Source: Frankiales bacterium (lineage in GTDB: Bacteria > Actinomycetota > Actinomycetes > JAFAQI01). From it: 5,041 bases of DNA. Made by a program: the position numbers and the translations under genes. How positions within the stretch are numbered: position 1 is the first letter of the stretch; the number at the start of each line of letters is the position of its first letter. The notes under the pieces were generated by a model, which was given only the letters and a program-made list of their open reading frames with translations, searched no databases and had not been told where the DNA came from. Below, one piece after another: positions 1 through 5,041 of this stretch. The stretch covers positions 1-5,041 of the forward strand of contig JAFAQI010000324.1 in NCBI GenBank assembly GCA_019246495.1, read 5' to 3'.

Positions 1-497
1 CCTACGGCCCGTCTCACGCGCGAGTGTTCCGTTCGGTTGACTCAGGTGCGTACTGGAGCCCGGTGAACTATCCCTGCCGGGCGCCGAGCGACGTCACCGC
101 TCAGCCCGTCGTCGATACGGGCGGTGGGGTGTGGCTGGACTGCTCGAGCCAGGAGAACACGCAGATGTTCGGAGAGATCCTGCGCTCCAAGGACGGTGGC
201 AACGCGTGGACCCTGCAATCGCGGGCGGTGGGTGGCGGTGGACACCTGATCGTGGCGACAAGCCGAGTCGCGTGGTGGTCCGGCAAGTACGGTGTCTTCC
301 GCACAACAAGCGGGGGGCGCCGCTGGGTCTTCGAGCGGGCCGCTACCAACCAACTGCCGACCATCCCTCAGGCCGTCGCCGCGTTCGGCCCCGTCACTGC
401 CGCTGTGACCGACTTCACGCAGAATGGCGGCCGCCCGGTGCTGCACCTCACCCGGGATGGTGGCCGCCACTGGGTGACTCAGCCAATTCGTTACTGA
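1..497 (+). CDS. Asp-box (BNR-type) beta-propeller protein, C-terminal fragment
   Basis: The reading frame (codons from base 3) is already open at the left edge and stops at TGA 495-497, so about 164 C-terminal residues are seen and the true start lies outside; the GTG at base 24 is internal. Four motifs of the Asp-box type (S/T-x-D-x-G-x-x-W) are visible: SVDSGAYW at 33-56, SKDGGNAW at 186-209, a degenerate TTSGGRRW at 303-326 and TRDGGRHW at 450-473. Such motifs mark turns between strands in sialidase-like, HCF136/YCF48-like and exo-glucanase-like propellers, so a multi-bladed propeller is inferred. Substrate and function cannot be told: no catalytic residues are recognisable, and the N-terminus, where a signal peptide would lie, is missing. 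Many such proteins are exported. Third codon positions hold more A/T (tca, gtt, tat, caa, aca, att) than in the next gene, which suggests a less expressed or accessory gene. It ends 33 bases before the desulfurase ATG and is probably not functionally tied to it. Confidence 0.8.
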   Translation, partial: YGPSHARVFRSVDSGAYWSPVNYPCRAPSDVTAQPVVDTGGGVWLDCSSQENTQMFGEILRSKDGGNAWTLQSRAVGGGGHLIVATSRVAWWSGKYGVFRTTSGGRRWVFERAATNQLPTIPQAVAAFGPVTAAVTDFTQNGGRPVLHLTRDGGRHWVTQPIRY

Positions 498-510
498 GCG
501 CTGAGACGTT

Positions 511-530
511 GCGCCGTAGGCTGGGTGACG
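511..530 (+). promoter_or_regulatory. Putative leaderless promoter (-10 TAGGCT) of the cysteine desulfurase gene
   Basis: TAGGCT at 517-522 fits the actinobacterial -10 consensus TAnnnT. The ATG at 531 begins nine bases after its last base, where a transcript would be expected to start (about 529-531). No good Shine-Dalgarno sequence precedes the ATG, which agrees with a leaderless mRNA. No convincing -35 element is seen at 17-18 bases spacing, where the DNA overlaps the end of the upstream gene. This is pattern matching only. Confidence 0.45.
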
Positions 531-1703
531 ATGGCCTACCTCGATCATGCGGCGACTACGCCCATGGTGCCGCAGGCCGCCGAGACGATGGCGGCCCTGC
601 TGAGCGACTGCGGAAACGCATCGTCGTTGCACGGCGCCGGTCGGCGCGCGCGGCGCATCGTCGAGGAGTCGCGTGAGGCCGTCGCCGCCGCACTCGGCGC
701 TCGCCCCAGCGAGGTCGTGTTCACCGGCGGCGGCACCGAGGCCGACAACCTCGCGGTCAAGGGCATCTTCTGGTCGCGACGCGATGCCGACCCGCGACGC
801 TGCCGGGTCCTCGTGAGCGCTGTCGAGCACCACGCGGTGATGGACTCGGCCGAGTGGCTCGCGGCTCGGGAAGGTGCCGTCATCACCTGGTTGCCGGTCG
901 ACGAGACCGGCCGGGTCGCGCCGCAGACCCTGCGCGACGCGCTCGTTGCGGAGCCCGACGACGTGGCTCTCGTGTCGGTCATGACGGCCAACAACGAGGT
1001 CGGCACCGTACAGCCGGTGGACGAGCTCGCCGCGATCGCGCGCGAGTTCGGAGTGCCGATGCACACCGACGCCGTGCAGGCTGTCGGTCAACTGCCGCTC
1101 GACTTCGCGCAGTCCGGAGTCGACGCGATGACCGTGACCGGCCACAAGTTCGGCGGGCCGCTCGGCGTCGCCGCCCTGCTGCTCGGCCGGGACGTCGACT
1201 GCGTCCCTGTGCTGCACGGCGGCGGGCAGGAGCGGGACGTCCGGTCCGGCACTCTCGACGTACCGGCGATCGCCGCCTTCGCCGTCGCCGCCGAGCTCGC
1301 GGTCAAGGAACAGCCGGTGCGCGCCGAGCGGCTGCGCGAGCTCCGAAACTCGCTCGTCGACGGCGTCGTCGTGGCTGTCCCCGACGCGCAGCTCAACGGT
1401 GAGCCGTCGCTCGATCCGCTCCGCCGCCTGCCCGGCAACGCGCACTTCTCGTTCCCCGGCTGCGAGGGGGACGCGCTGCTGATGTTGCTCGACGCGCGCG
1501 GCATCGAGTGCTCGACCGGCTCCGCGTGCTCGGCCGGTGTCGCCCGGCCCAGCCACGTCCTGCTGGCGATGGGCCATGACGAGGCCCGCGCGCGTGCGTC
1601 GTTGCGCTTCTCGCTGGGTCACACCTCGACGGACGCAGATGTCGCTGCGGTCATCGACGCGATCGCGCCTGTCGTCGAGCGCGCCCGCTCGACGAGCGGC
1701 TGA
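531..1703 (+). CDS. iscS: Cysteine desulfurase, IscS/NifS family
   Basis: A pyridoxal-phosphate enzyme that converts L-cysteine to L-alanine and holds the sulfur as a cysteine persulfide for delivery to sulfur acceptors; cytoplasmic. From ATG 531 it is 390 residues, the usual length for the class. Visible landmarks are the N-terminal [10 protein letters not shown] (3-12), His100 in VEHHAV (stacks on PLP), Asn155 in NNEVGT, Asp180 and Gln183 in HTDAVQ, the PLP lysine Lys206 in GHKFGGP, and catalytic Cys333 in STGSACSAG followed by PSHVL. The positions of Asn155, Asp180, Gln183 and Lys206 match those of E. coli IscS. The [13 protein letters not shown] stretch binds the cofactor phosphate region. 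GTG 525 is in frame, but ATG 531 is preferred because family members begin [11 protein letters not shown] and a -10-like element ends at 522. mnmA follows after five bases, so this desulfurase probably feeds tRNA thiolation, as in the mycobacterial gene pair and Bacillus YrvO-MnmA. It could also serve Fe-S assembly. Confidence 0.96.
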   Translation: MAYLDHAATTPMVPQAAETMAALLSDCGNASSLHGAGRRARRIVEESREAVAAALGARPSEVVFTGGGTEADNLAVKGIFWSRRDADPRRCRVLVSAVEHHAVMDSAEWLAAREGAVITWLPVDETGRVAPQTLRDALVAEPDDVALVSVMTANNEVGTVQPVDELAAIAREFGVPMHTDAVQAVGQLPLDFAQSGVDAMTVTGHKFGGPLGVAALLLGRDVDCVPVLHGGGQERDVRSGTLDVPAIAAFAVAAELAVKEQPVRAERLRELRNSLVDGVVVAVPDAQLNGEPSLDPLRRLPGNAHFSFPGCEGDALLMLLDARGIECSTGSACSAGVARPSHVLLAMGHDEARARASLRFSLGHTSTDADVAAVIDAIAPVVERARSTSG

Positions 1704-1708
1704 CCGTC

Positions 1709-2773
1709 GTGAAGGTCCTGGCCGCGATGTCCGGCGGCGTCGACTCCGCAGTCGCTGCGGCGCGCGCTGTCGACGCCGGCCACGACGTCACCGGCGTACA
1801 TCTCGCGCTGTCTCCGTCACCGGCGTCGTACCGGTCGGGCGCGCGGGGCTGCTGCTCGCTGGAGGATTCGCGCGATGCCCGTCGCGCAGCGGATGTCCTC
1901 GACATCCCGTTCTACGTGTGGGACGTCGCCGAGCGGTTCGCCCGCGACGTCGTCGACGACTTCGTCGCGGAGTACGCCGCAGGACGCACGCCGAACCCGT
2001 GCGTGCGGTGCAACGAGCGGATCAAGTTCGCCGCCGTGCTGGACCGGGCGCTTGCGCTGGGGTTCGACGCGGTGTGCACCGGGCACTACGCGCGGCTCGT
2101 CGACGGCTTGCTGCACCGTGCAGTCGACTCCGGCAAGGACCAGTCGTATGTGCTCGCCGTGCTGCGGCCCGACCAGCTGGCGCGCGCGATGTTTCCGCTC
2201 GGCGACACCAGGAAGCCTGACGTGCGCGCCGAGGCGGCGGCGCGGGGGCTCATCGTCGCCGACAAGCCTGACTCGCATGACATCTGTTTCATCGCCGACG
2301 GCGACACCCGGCGCTGGCTGGAGGGCCGGCTCGGGTCGCAGCCGGGGCCCATCGTCGATGCGCAGACCGGCGACGTCGTCGGCGGTCACGACGGCGCTTA
2401 TGCGTTCACCGTCGGCCAGCGACGCGGTCTCGGCGTGACGGTGCCGGCACCTGACGGCCGCCCGCGCTACGTCCTCGACGTCTCCGTGGTCACGCGCACC
2501 GTCACCGTCGGCCCGGAGGACCGTCTCGACGTACGAACCGTGCTCGCGGGGGAGCCGACGTGGTGCGGGCCCCAGCCGACGCTGCCGTGGCAGGGCCTGG
2601 CTCAGCTGCGCGCACACGGCGAGGTGCACAGGTGCACGGGTGAGGTGGTCGACGGCCGGCTCGTCGTCCGCCTGTGGGATCCGGCGCGCGGGATCGCGCC
2701 CGGGCAGACGGTTGCTCTCTACGACGACACGCGCGTCGTCGGCTCGGCGACCATCAACAGCACCGCCGGCTGA
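1709..2773 (+). CDS. mnmA: tRNA-specific 2-thiouridylase MnmA (TrmU)
   Basis: Uses ATP to adenylate U34 of tRNA-Lys, -Glu and -Gln and replaces the oxygen with sulfur, giving 2-thiouridine. Length is 354 residues, near the family norm of about 360. The N-terminal ATP-pyrophosphatase domain shows the PP-loop SGGVDS (8-13). The [14 protein letters not shown] segment has Cys98 and Cys101, TGHYAR is at 124-129, [10 protein letters not shown] at 140-149, and the second active-site cysteine Cys193 lies in HDICFIAD. The C-terminal part has [11 protein letters not shown] (233-243), PRYVLD (252-257) and the end beta-barrel. In E. coli the residue at the Cys98 position is Asp99, and Cys101/Cys193 correspond to Cys102/Cys199. 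A Cys48-Cys49 pair lies in [16 protein letters not shown]. The GTG start is chosen because it is the only start between the upstream stop (1703) and the PP-loop; starting at Met7 would remove the first beta-strand. Only five bases separate it from the desulfurase, so co-transcription with coupled translation is likely. No strong Shine-Dalgarno is seen. Confidence 0.97.
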   Translation: MKVLAAMSGGVDSAVAAARAVDAGHDVTGVHLALSPSPASYRSGARGCCSLEDSRDARRAADVLDIPFYVWDVAERFARDVVDDFVAEYAAGRTPNPCVRCNERIKFAAVLDRALALGFDAVCTGHYARLVDGLLHRAVDSGKDQSYVLAVLRPDQLARAMFPLGDTRKPDVRAEAAARGLIVADKPDSHDICFIADGDTRRWLEGRLGSQPGPIVDAQTGDVVGGHDGAYAFTVGQRRGLGVTVPAPDGRPRYVLDVSVVTRTVTVGPEDRLDVRTVLAGEPTWCGPQPTLPWQGLAQLRAHGEVHRCTGEVVDGRLVVRLWDPARGIAPGQTVALYDDTRVVGSATINSTAG

Positions 2774-2778
2774 TCGCG

Positions 2779-2796
2779 GCTGGATACGCTGGCCGC
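2779..2796 (+). promoter_or_regulatory. Putative leaderless promoter (-10 TACGCT) of the H1-like gene
   Basis: TACGCT at 2785-2790 matches TAnnnT, and the ATG at 2797 follows after exactly six bases, so a transcript starting at the expected distance would begin at the A of the start codon. There is no Shine-Dalgarno sequence in the 23-base gap after mnmA. This suggests that the basic protein gene can be expressed independently of iscS-mnmA, although read-through is also possible. No clear -35 hexamer is seen. Confidence 0.5.
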
Positions 2797-3159
2797 ATGG
2801 CCGACAACGACCGCGTGGAGCTCACCGAGCTCGATGTCATCACCCGCTTCAGCCTCGCCGTCCGCACCGCAACGGCTGACCGGGACCAGGTCATCGCGGC
2901 CCTGCGCGCCGACCTTGCCTGGCTCGAGGGCGGCCGACCGCGCGCCATACCAGCGGCACCGGCAGCGCCGCGACGAGCTCCGGCGGCACGCACGGGCGCA
3001 ACGCGTACGACGGCAACTCGTACGACGGCTACCCGTACGACGGCAACGCGAGCGAGCAGCTCACGCACGACAGCCAAGAAAACCGCAGCCAAGAAGAGTG
3101 CGGCCAAGAAGAGCACCGCGAGGACGGCAAAGAAGGCCGCGGGCCGCCGTCGGCGCTGA
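2797..3159 (+). CDS. Small basic protein with histone H1-like Lys/Ala-rich tail
   Basis: A 120-residue protein of two unlike halves. Residues 1-50 (MADNDRVELTELD onward to WLEGGRPRA) are mixed acidic and hydrophobic, contain no Cys and look helical; I do not recognise a named domain. Residues 51-64 are Ala/Pro/Arg-rich. The rest is low-complexity and strongly basic: four five-residue units (RTGAT, then RTTAT three times, 65-84), a Ser/Arg bridge, three Lys-Lys units (KKTAA, KKSAA, KKSTA, 94-108), then RTAKKAAG and a final RRRR. Such KK-A-A/S tails are known from histone H1-like bacterial proteins (the tail of mycobacterial HupB is one case) and bind DNA or RNA through charge, so nucleoid or RNA binding is inferred. 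The ATG at 2797 is chosen over upstream in-frame starts because it lies outside mnmA and directly follows a -10-like element. The open frame, codon use and its stop just before the convergent gene support a real gene. An RNA- or ribosome-associated role is an alternative. Confidence 0.75.
   Translation: MADNDRVELTELDVITRFSLAVRTATADRDQVIAALRADLAWLEGGRPRAIPAAPAAPRRAPAARTGATRTTATRTTATRTTATRASSSRTTAKKTAAKKSAAKKSTARTAKKAAGRRRR
2989..3048 (+). repeat. In-frame 15-bp tandem repeat (four units, encoding RTxAT)
   Basis: Units at 2989-3003 (diverged, RTGAT), 3004-3018, 3019-3033 and 3034-3048. The last three share the core CGTACGACGGC and differ only at a few bases near the 3' end of the unit, while all three encode RTTAT. 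High DNA identity beyond what the protein needs suggests recent duplication by slippage or unequal crossing-over. The unit is a multiple of three, so gain or loss of copies would keep the frame. Confidence 0.85.
3076..3120 (+). repeat. Lys-Lys-rich 15-bp repeat (three units, KKxxA)
   Basis: Three adjoining in-frame 15-base units (3076-3090, 3091-3105, 3106-3120) encode KKTAA, KKSAA and KKSTA. The AAG-AAG (once AAG-AAA) starts are nearly constant and the remaining codons vary. This is the H1-like part of the tail and has the same 15-base period as the preceding Arg/Thr array, but a different unit sequence. Confidence 0.8.
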
Positions 3160-3171
3160 GCTCAGACGACG
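3148..3171. terminator. Possible bidirectional hairpin at the convergent gene ends
   Basis: CGTCG (3148-3152) can pair with CGACG (3167-3171), and inside it CTG (3156-3158) with CAG (3163-3165) around AGCT, with a small asymmetric internal loop (GCG against A). The core CTGAGCTCAG is a perfect palindrome holding both stop codons. There is no T-run on either side, so if it terminates transcription it is not a classical intrinsic terminator. It could also be chance, since there is no other non-coding DNA between the two genes. Confidence 0.3.
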
Positions 3172-4448
3172 TGCCGCCAGGCAGGGTCGGACTTGACCTT
3201 GTCGCGCAAGGCGACCCAGAACGGATCCTCCGCCGCCATGCCGACGCCCGGTGCACCGCAGATGTGCGCTCCCGGGTCGGCGATGACCGGCAGTGACGGA
3301 GCCTTGCGAGTCCGGCTGAAGTCCATCGACAACGCGATGTTGCGGGCAGCCGCGTCGCGCGGCGCGAGCGGCTTGAGGCCGTAGCGCCACTCGACGAGCT
3401 TCAGGATCGACGTGTGGTCGTGCGTGTGATGCTCGACGTGGCCGGGTCGCGAGAACGGCGACAGCACGAACGCCGGCACGCGGAACCCGGCCTGCCGGTG
3501 GTCGAACCCCTTGCTCGGCCGGTCGTCCGGCAGCACCGGTGGCCGGACGTGGTCGAAGAACCCTCCCCACTCGTCGTACGTCACGATGAGGACGGTCTTG
3601 GACCACAGCGGTGAGGTCGTGATCGCGTGCACGACCTCGGAGACCAGCGCCTGACCGCGATGGATGTCGGCGTGCGGATGGTCGTCGTTCGAGCCGCCCT
3701 GTCCCTCGCCGAGGAAGAACGGGTCGAGGTAGCTGTAGGCCGGCAGCGTGCCGCTCGCGGCCTGCGCATAGAAGCTCTCGAACGGTCTCGCGATCGGCAC
3801 GTACTTCTGCCCCCACAACGCGAGGAACGGCAGGTCGCTGAAGTAGTAGTTCGCGGGCACACCCGCGTGCGACAACCGGTCCCAGATCGTCGGCAGCGTC
3901 GACTCGGTCATCGAGTTGTCGGTGCGGTCGGTGCGACCCGCGTGCGTGTAGAACCGGTTCGGATACGTCGAGGACAGGATCGAGCAGAACCAGCGGTCGT
4001 GCACTGTCGCCGCCTCGACGAAGTGCCGGTAGAACGGCAGGTCGTCGCGGGTGTAGTAGCCCAGCGCGAAGTCGTCGTTGAGTCCGCGGCGGAACCCGTC
4101 CATTTTTCCGCCGTCGAGCTGCAGCCGGCCGCCGGTGTAGCTGTGATCCGGATCGGCGAAGCCGCACCCCTGGCGTTCGGTGAGCCGGTGCGTCTTGTGC
4201 AGCTTGCCCTTGCTGTCCGGGTAGGACAGGCCGGCCTGCTTGCCGTCGGCGCCCGGCAACCAGCCGAGGAAGTGGTCGAACGAGCGGTTCTCCATGCACA
4301 GCACGACGATGTGCTCGATGCCGCTGTGGTTCGGATGCGGCAGCCGGCGGCGGGTAGTACCCGCCATGGCCGGCACACGGGTGGCGGCGGCGCCGGCGAC
4401 CGTGCCGGCGGTGCCGAGCAGGAGTTGTCGTCGGGTCAACGGCGACAT
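3162..4448 (-). CDS. Tat-exported phosphoesterase, phospholipase C/acid phosphatase superfamily
   Basis: A 428-residue hydrolase of the phosphoesterase superfamily that includes bacterial phospholipases C and AcpA-type acid phosphatases (Pfam PF04185 by motif). The N-terminus is a Tat signal: twin arginines Arg6-Arg7 in TRRQLLLG, a short hydrophobic stretch, and a likely cleavage after PAMA (about residue 29). The metal-site motif MENRSFDHFLGWLPG lies at 52-66, an HSYTGG segment near 102-107, and the STYPNR segment at 160-165, where I infer the nucleophile of the superfamily to lie nearby. TYDEWGGFFDHV (Asp292, Asp299, His300) and HTHDHTSILKLVEWR (around Asp344) supply further ligands. The extra C-terminal domains of large haemolytic PLCs are absent, so this is the short form. 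The substrate (phospholipid or phosphomonoester) cannot be read from sequence. A good ribosome site supports the ATG at 4448. It follows a related gene after 16 bases, implying an operon. It converges on the H1-like gene with two bases between stop codons. Confidence 0.93.
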   Translation of the reverse strand: MSPLTRRQLLLGTAGTVAGAAATRVPAMAGTTRRRLPHPNHSGIEHIVVLCMENRSFDHFLGWLPGADGKQAGLSYPDSKGKLHKTHRLTERQGCGFADPDHSYTGGRLQLDGGKMDGFRRGLNDDFALGYYTRDDLPFYRHFVEAATVHDRWFCSILSSTYPNRFYTHAGRTDRTDNSMTESTLPTIWDRLSHAGVPANYYFSDLPFLALWGQKYVPIARPFESFYAQAASGTLPAYSYLDPFFLGEGQGGSNDDHPHADIHRGQALVSEVVHAITTSPLWSKTVLIVTYDEWGGFFDHVRPPVLPDDRPSKGFDHRQAGFRVPAFVLSPFSRPGHVEHHTHDHTSILKLVEWRYGLKPLAPRDAAARNIALSMDFSRTRKAPSLPVIADPGAHICGAPGVGMAAEDPFWVALRDKVKSDPAWRHVV

Positions 4449-4455
4449 GAGTCAG

Positions 4456-4462
4456 CCTCTTT
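4456..4462 (-). promoter_or_regulatory. Shine-Dalgarno site AAAGAGG of the Tat phosphoesterase
   Basis: Read on the - strand, AAAGAGG lies seven bases upstream of ATG 4448, ideal spacing for ribosome binding. It sits wholly in the 16-base gap between the two phosphoesterase genes, just after the stop of the upstream gene (4467-4465). It fixes the start and contrasts with the absence of such a site before the + strand genes. Confidence 0.8.
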
Positions 4463-4464
4463 CG

Positions 4465-5041
4465 TCAGTGGCAGCGGGAGAAGAGGTCCGCGCCGAACGA
4501 CCGGAGGCCGCTCGCCCCGGCGTAGCCAAGATGTCCGTGCCCGTCGCTGCCGCCCGTCCGCACCCCGAAGATGTCCTCGAGGCTGCGCAGCAGTGAGTAG
4601 TGGTTGTAGGCGTGGCTGTCCTTCTTGCCGCGCGCCACGCACTTGCCGATGACGATCGCCCCCACCCGGCCGCCGCCCAAGCCGTGGATGCCCGGCTGCG
4701 GGTCCGTCGGTCCGCCTTGCTCGCCGCAGCAACTGCTGGAGTCGCTGGTGGATGCCTCGTCCGTCGTGATGAACAGCAGACCGTTCTTGCGGAACGCGGG
4801 CGACGCCTCGATCCGCGGCACCCACACCGACAGGAAGTGGTCGACCGACGTGAGACCGCCGGCGCTCGACCCCTTCGCGTCCTTGCCCTTGCACGGTGCG
4901 TCGTGACCGTCGTCGCAGAGGTTCGGCGTGATGAAGGTGAAGTTGGCCGTTCGCGACGTACGACGGAGGTCGTGCCGCAATGAGGTGAGCGGTACGACGT
5001 TGCGGCTGCACGCCTTGGAGTCGATCAGTGAGTGGAAGTAG
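4465..5041 (-). CDS. Second phosphoesterase-family protein, C-terminal fragment
   Basis: The frame is open to the right edge and ends at TGA 4467-4465, showing the last 191 residues. It carries a typical C-terminal set of single-domain PF04185 phosphoesterases (acid phosphatase or phosphatidylinositol-3-phosphatase-like annotations): FHSLIDSKAC near the fragment start, FITPNLCDDGHDAPC, a GGLTSVDHFLSVWVPRI segment, FITTDEA where the sister gene has TYDEW, CCGEQGGP, GGGRVGAIVIG and YNHYSLLRSLEDIFG, then HGHLGYAGA. Several cysteines (ACS, NLC, APC, CC, GKC, final SRCH) would suit disulfides in an exported protein; the N-terminus with any signal peptide is outside the window. Low overall likeness to the downstream gene shows that this is another subfamily, not a recent duplicate. 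The TTG at 4980 is not the start, because family-typical sequence continues upstream. It is probably co-transcribed with the downstream Tat phosphoesterase; the promoter would be beyond the right edge. Confidence 0.9.
   Translation of the reverse strand, partial: YFHSLIDSKACSRNVVPLTSLRHDLRRTSRTANFTFITPNLCDDGHDAPCKGKDAKGSSAGGLTSVDHFLSVWVPRIEASPAFRKNGLLFITTDEASTSDSSSCCGEQGGPTDPQPGIHGLGGGRVGAIVIGKCVARGKKDSHAYNHYSLLRSLEDIFGVRTGGSDGHGHLGYAGASGLRSFGADLFSRCH

Noticed and set aside
525..530. GTG start six bases upstream of the desulfurase ATG
   Set aside because: It would add only Met-Thr, not typical of the family, and lies too close to the -10-like element.
42..1622. Very long - strand open frame (526 codons) opposite the propeller fragment and the desulfurase
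   Set aside because: It lies antisense to two well-supported genes, its protein is rich in Arg/Ala/Gly/His with no recognisable motif, and long antisense frames are expected in high-GC coding DNA.
2674..2796. In-frame upstream extension of the H1-like gene into mnmA
   Set aside because: The extension overlaps the end of mnmA, is Arg-rich without motif, and the ATG at 2797 has a leaderless promoter signal.
2989..3048. CRISPR or other spaced repeat array
   Set aside because: The 15-base units adjoin with no spacers, keep the reading frame and encode a repeated peptide, so this is a coding tandem repeat.
3061..4299. Second long - strand frame (412 codons) overlapping the Tat phosphoesterase in another phase
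   Set aside because: It crosses into the H1-like gene, has no family motif and low-complexity Arg/Ala content. The 3162-4448 frame has all the phosphoesterase motifs and a good ribosome site.
3627..4652. Long + strand open frame of 341 codons
   Set aside because: It is antisense to the Tat phosphoesterase and runs into the next gene; composition is Arg/Val-rich and without motif, so it is a high-GC shadow.
4978..4980. TTG as the start of the right-edge phosphoesterase
   Set aside because: Reading upstream, the frame continues to the window edge with family-like FHSLIDS sequence, so the gene is truncated by the window, not short.

Overview
The window is high-GC DNA with a strong G/C preference at third codon positions. 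The cysteine desulfurase and MnmA resemble actinobacterial (mycobacterial-type) proteins, two genes appear to have leaderless TAnnnT-type starts, and there is a Tat-exported phosphoesterase. Together these point to an actinomycete; I cannot name the genus. Coding density is very high, with no gene-free stretch above about 35 bases.

Left to right on the + strand: (i) the 3' end of a probable Asp-box (BNR-type) beta-propeller protein cut by the left edge (1-497); (ii) a PLP-dependent cysteine desulfurase of the IscS/NifS type (531-1703); (iii) five bases later the tRNA 2-thiouridylase MnmA (1709-2773); (iv) a 120-residue Lys/Arg/Ala/Thr-rich protein with a histone H1-like tail built from two kinds of five-residue repeat (2797-3159). 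On the - strand, convergent with these and separated by only two bases, are (v) a Tat-signal-bearing phosphoesterase of the phospholipase C/acid phosphatase superfamily (4448 down to 3162) and (vi), upstream of it in the same transcription direction, the C-terminal part of a second, divergent member of the same superfamily, cut by the right edge (5041 down to 4465).

The desulfurase and MnmA form a clear functional pair: the first takes sulfur from cysteine as an enzyme-bound persulfide, and the second installs it on U34 of tRNAs for Lys, Glu and Gln. The basic protein probably binds nucleic acid and seems to have its own promoter. The two phosphoesterases form a tight operon, probably for hydrolysis of phosphate esters or phospholipids outside the membrane.

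I see no RNA gene, mobile element, CRISPR array or evident new multi-gene system. The points most worth a second look are the three-cysteine active site of MnmA, the repeat architecture of the basic protein, the two leaderless start signals, the interlocked stop codons in a palindrome, and the tandem pair of unlike phosphoesterases.
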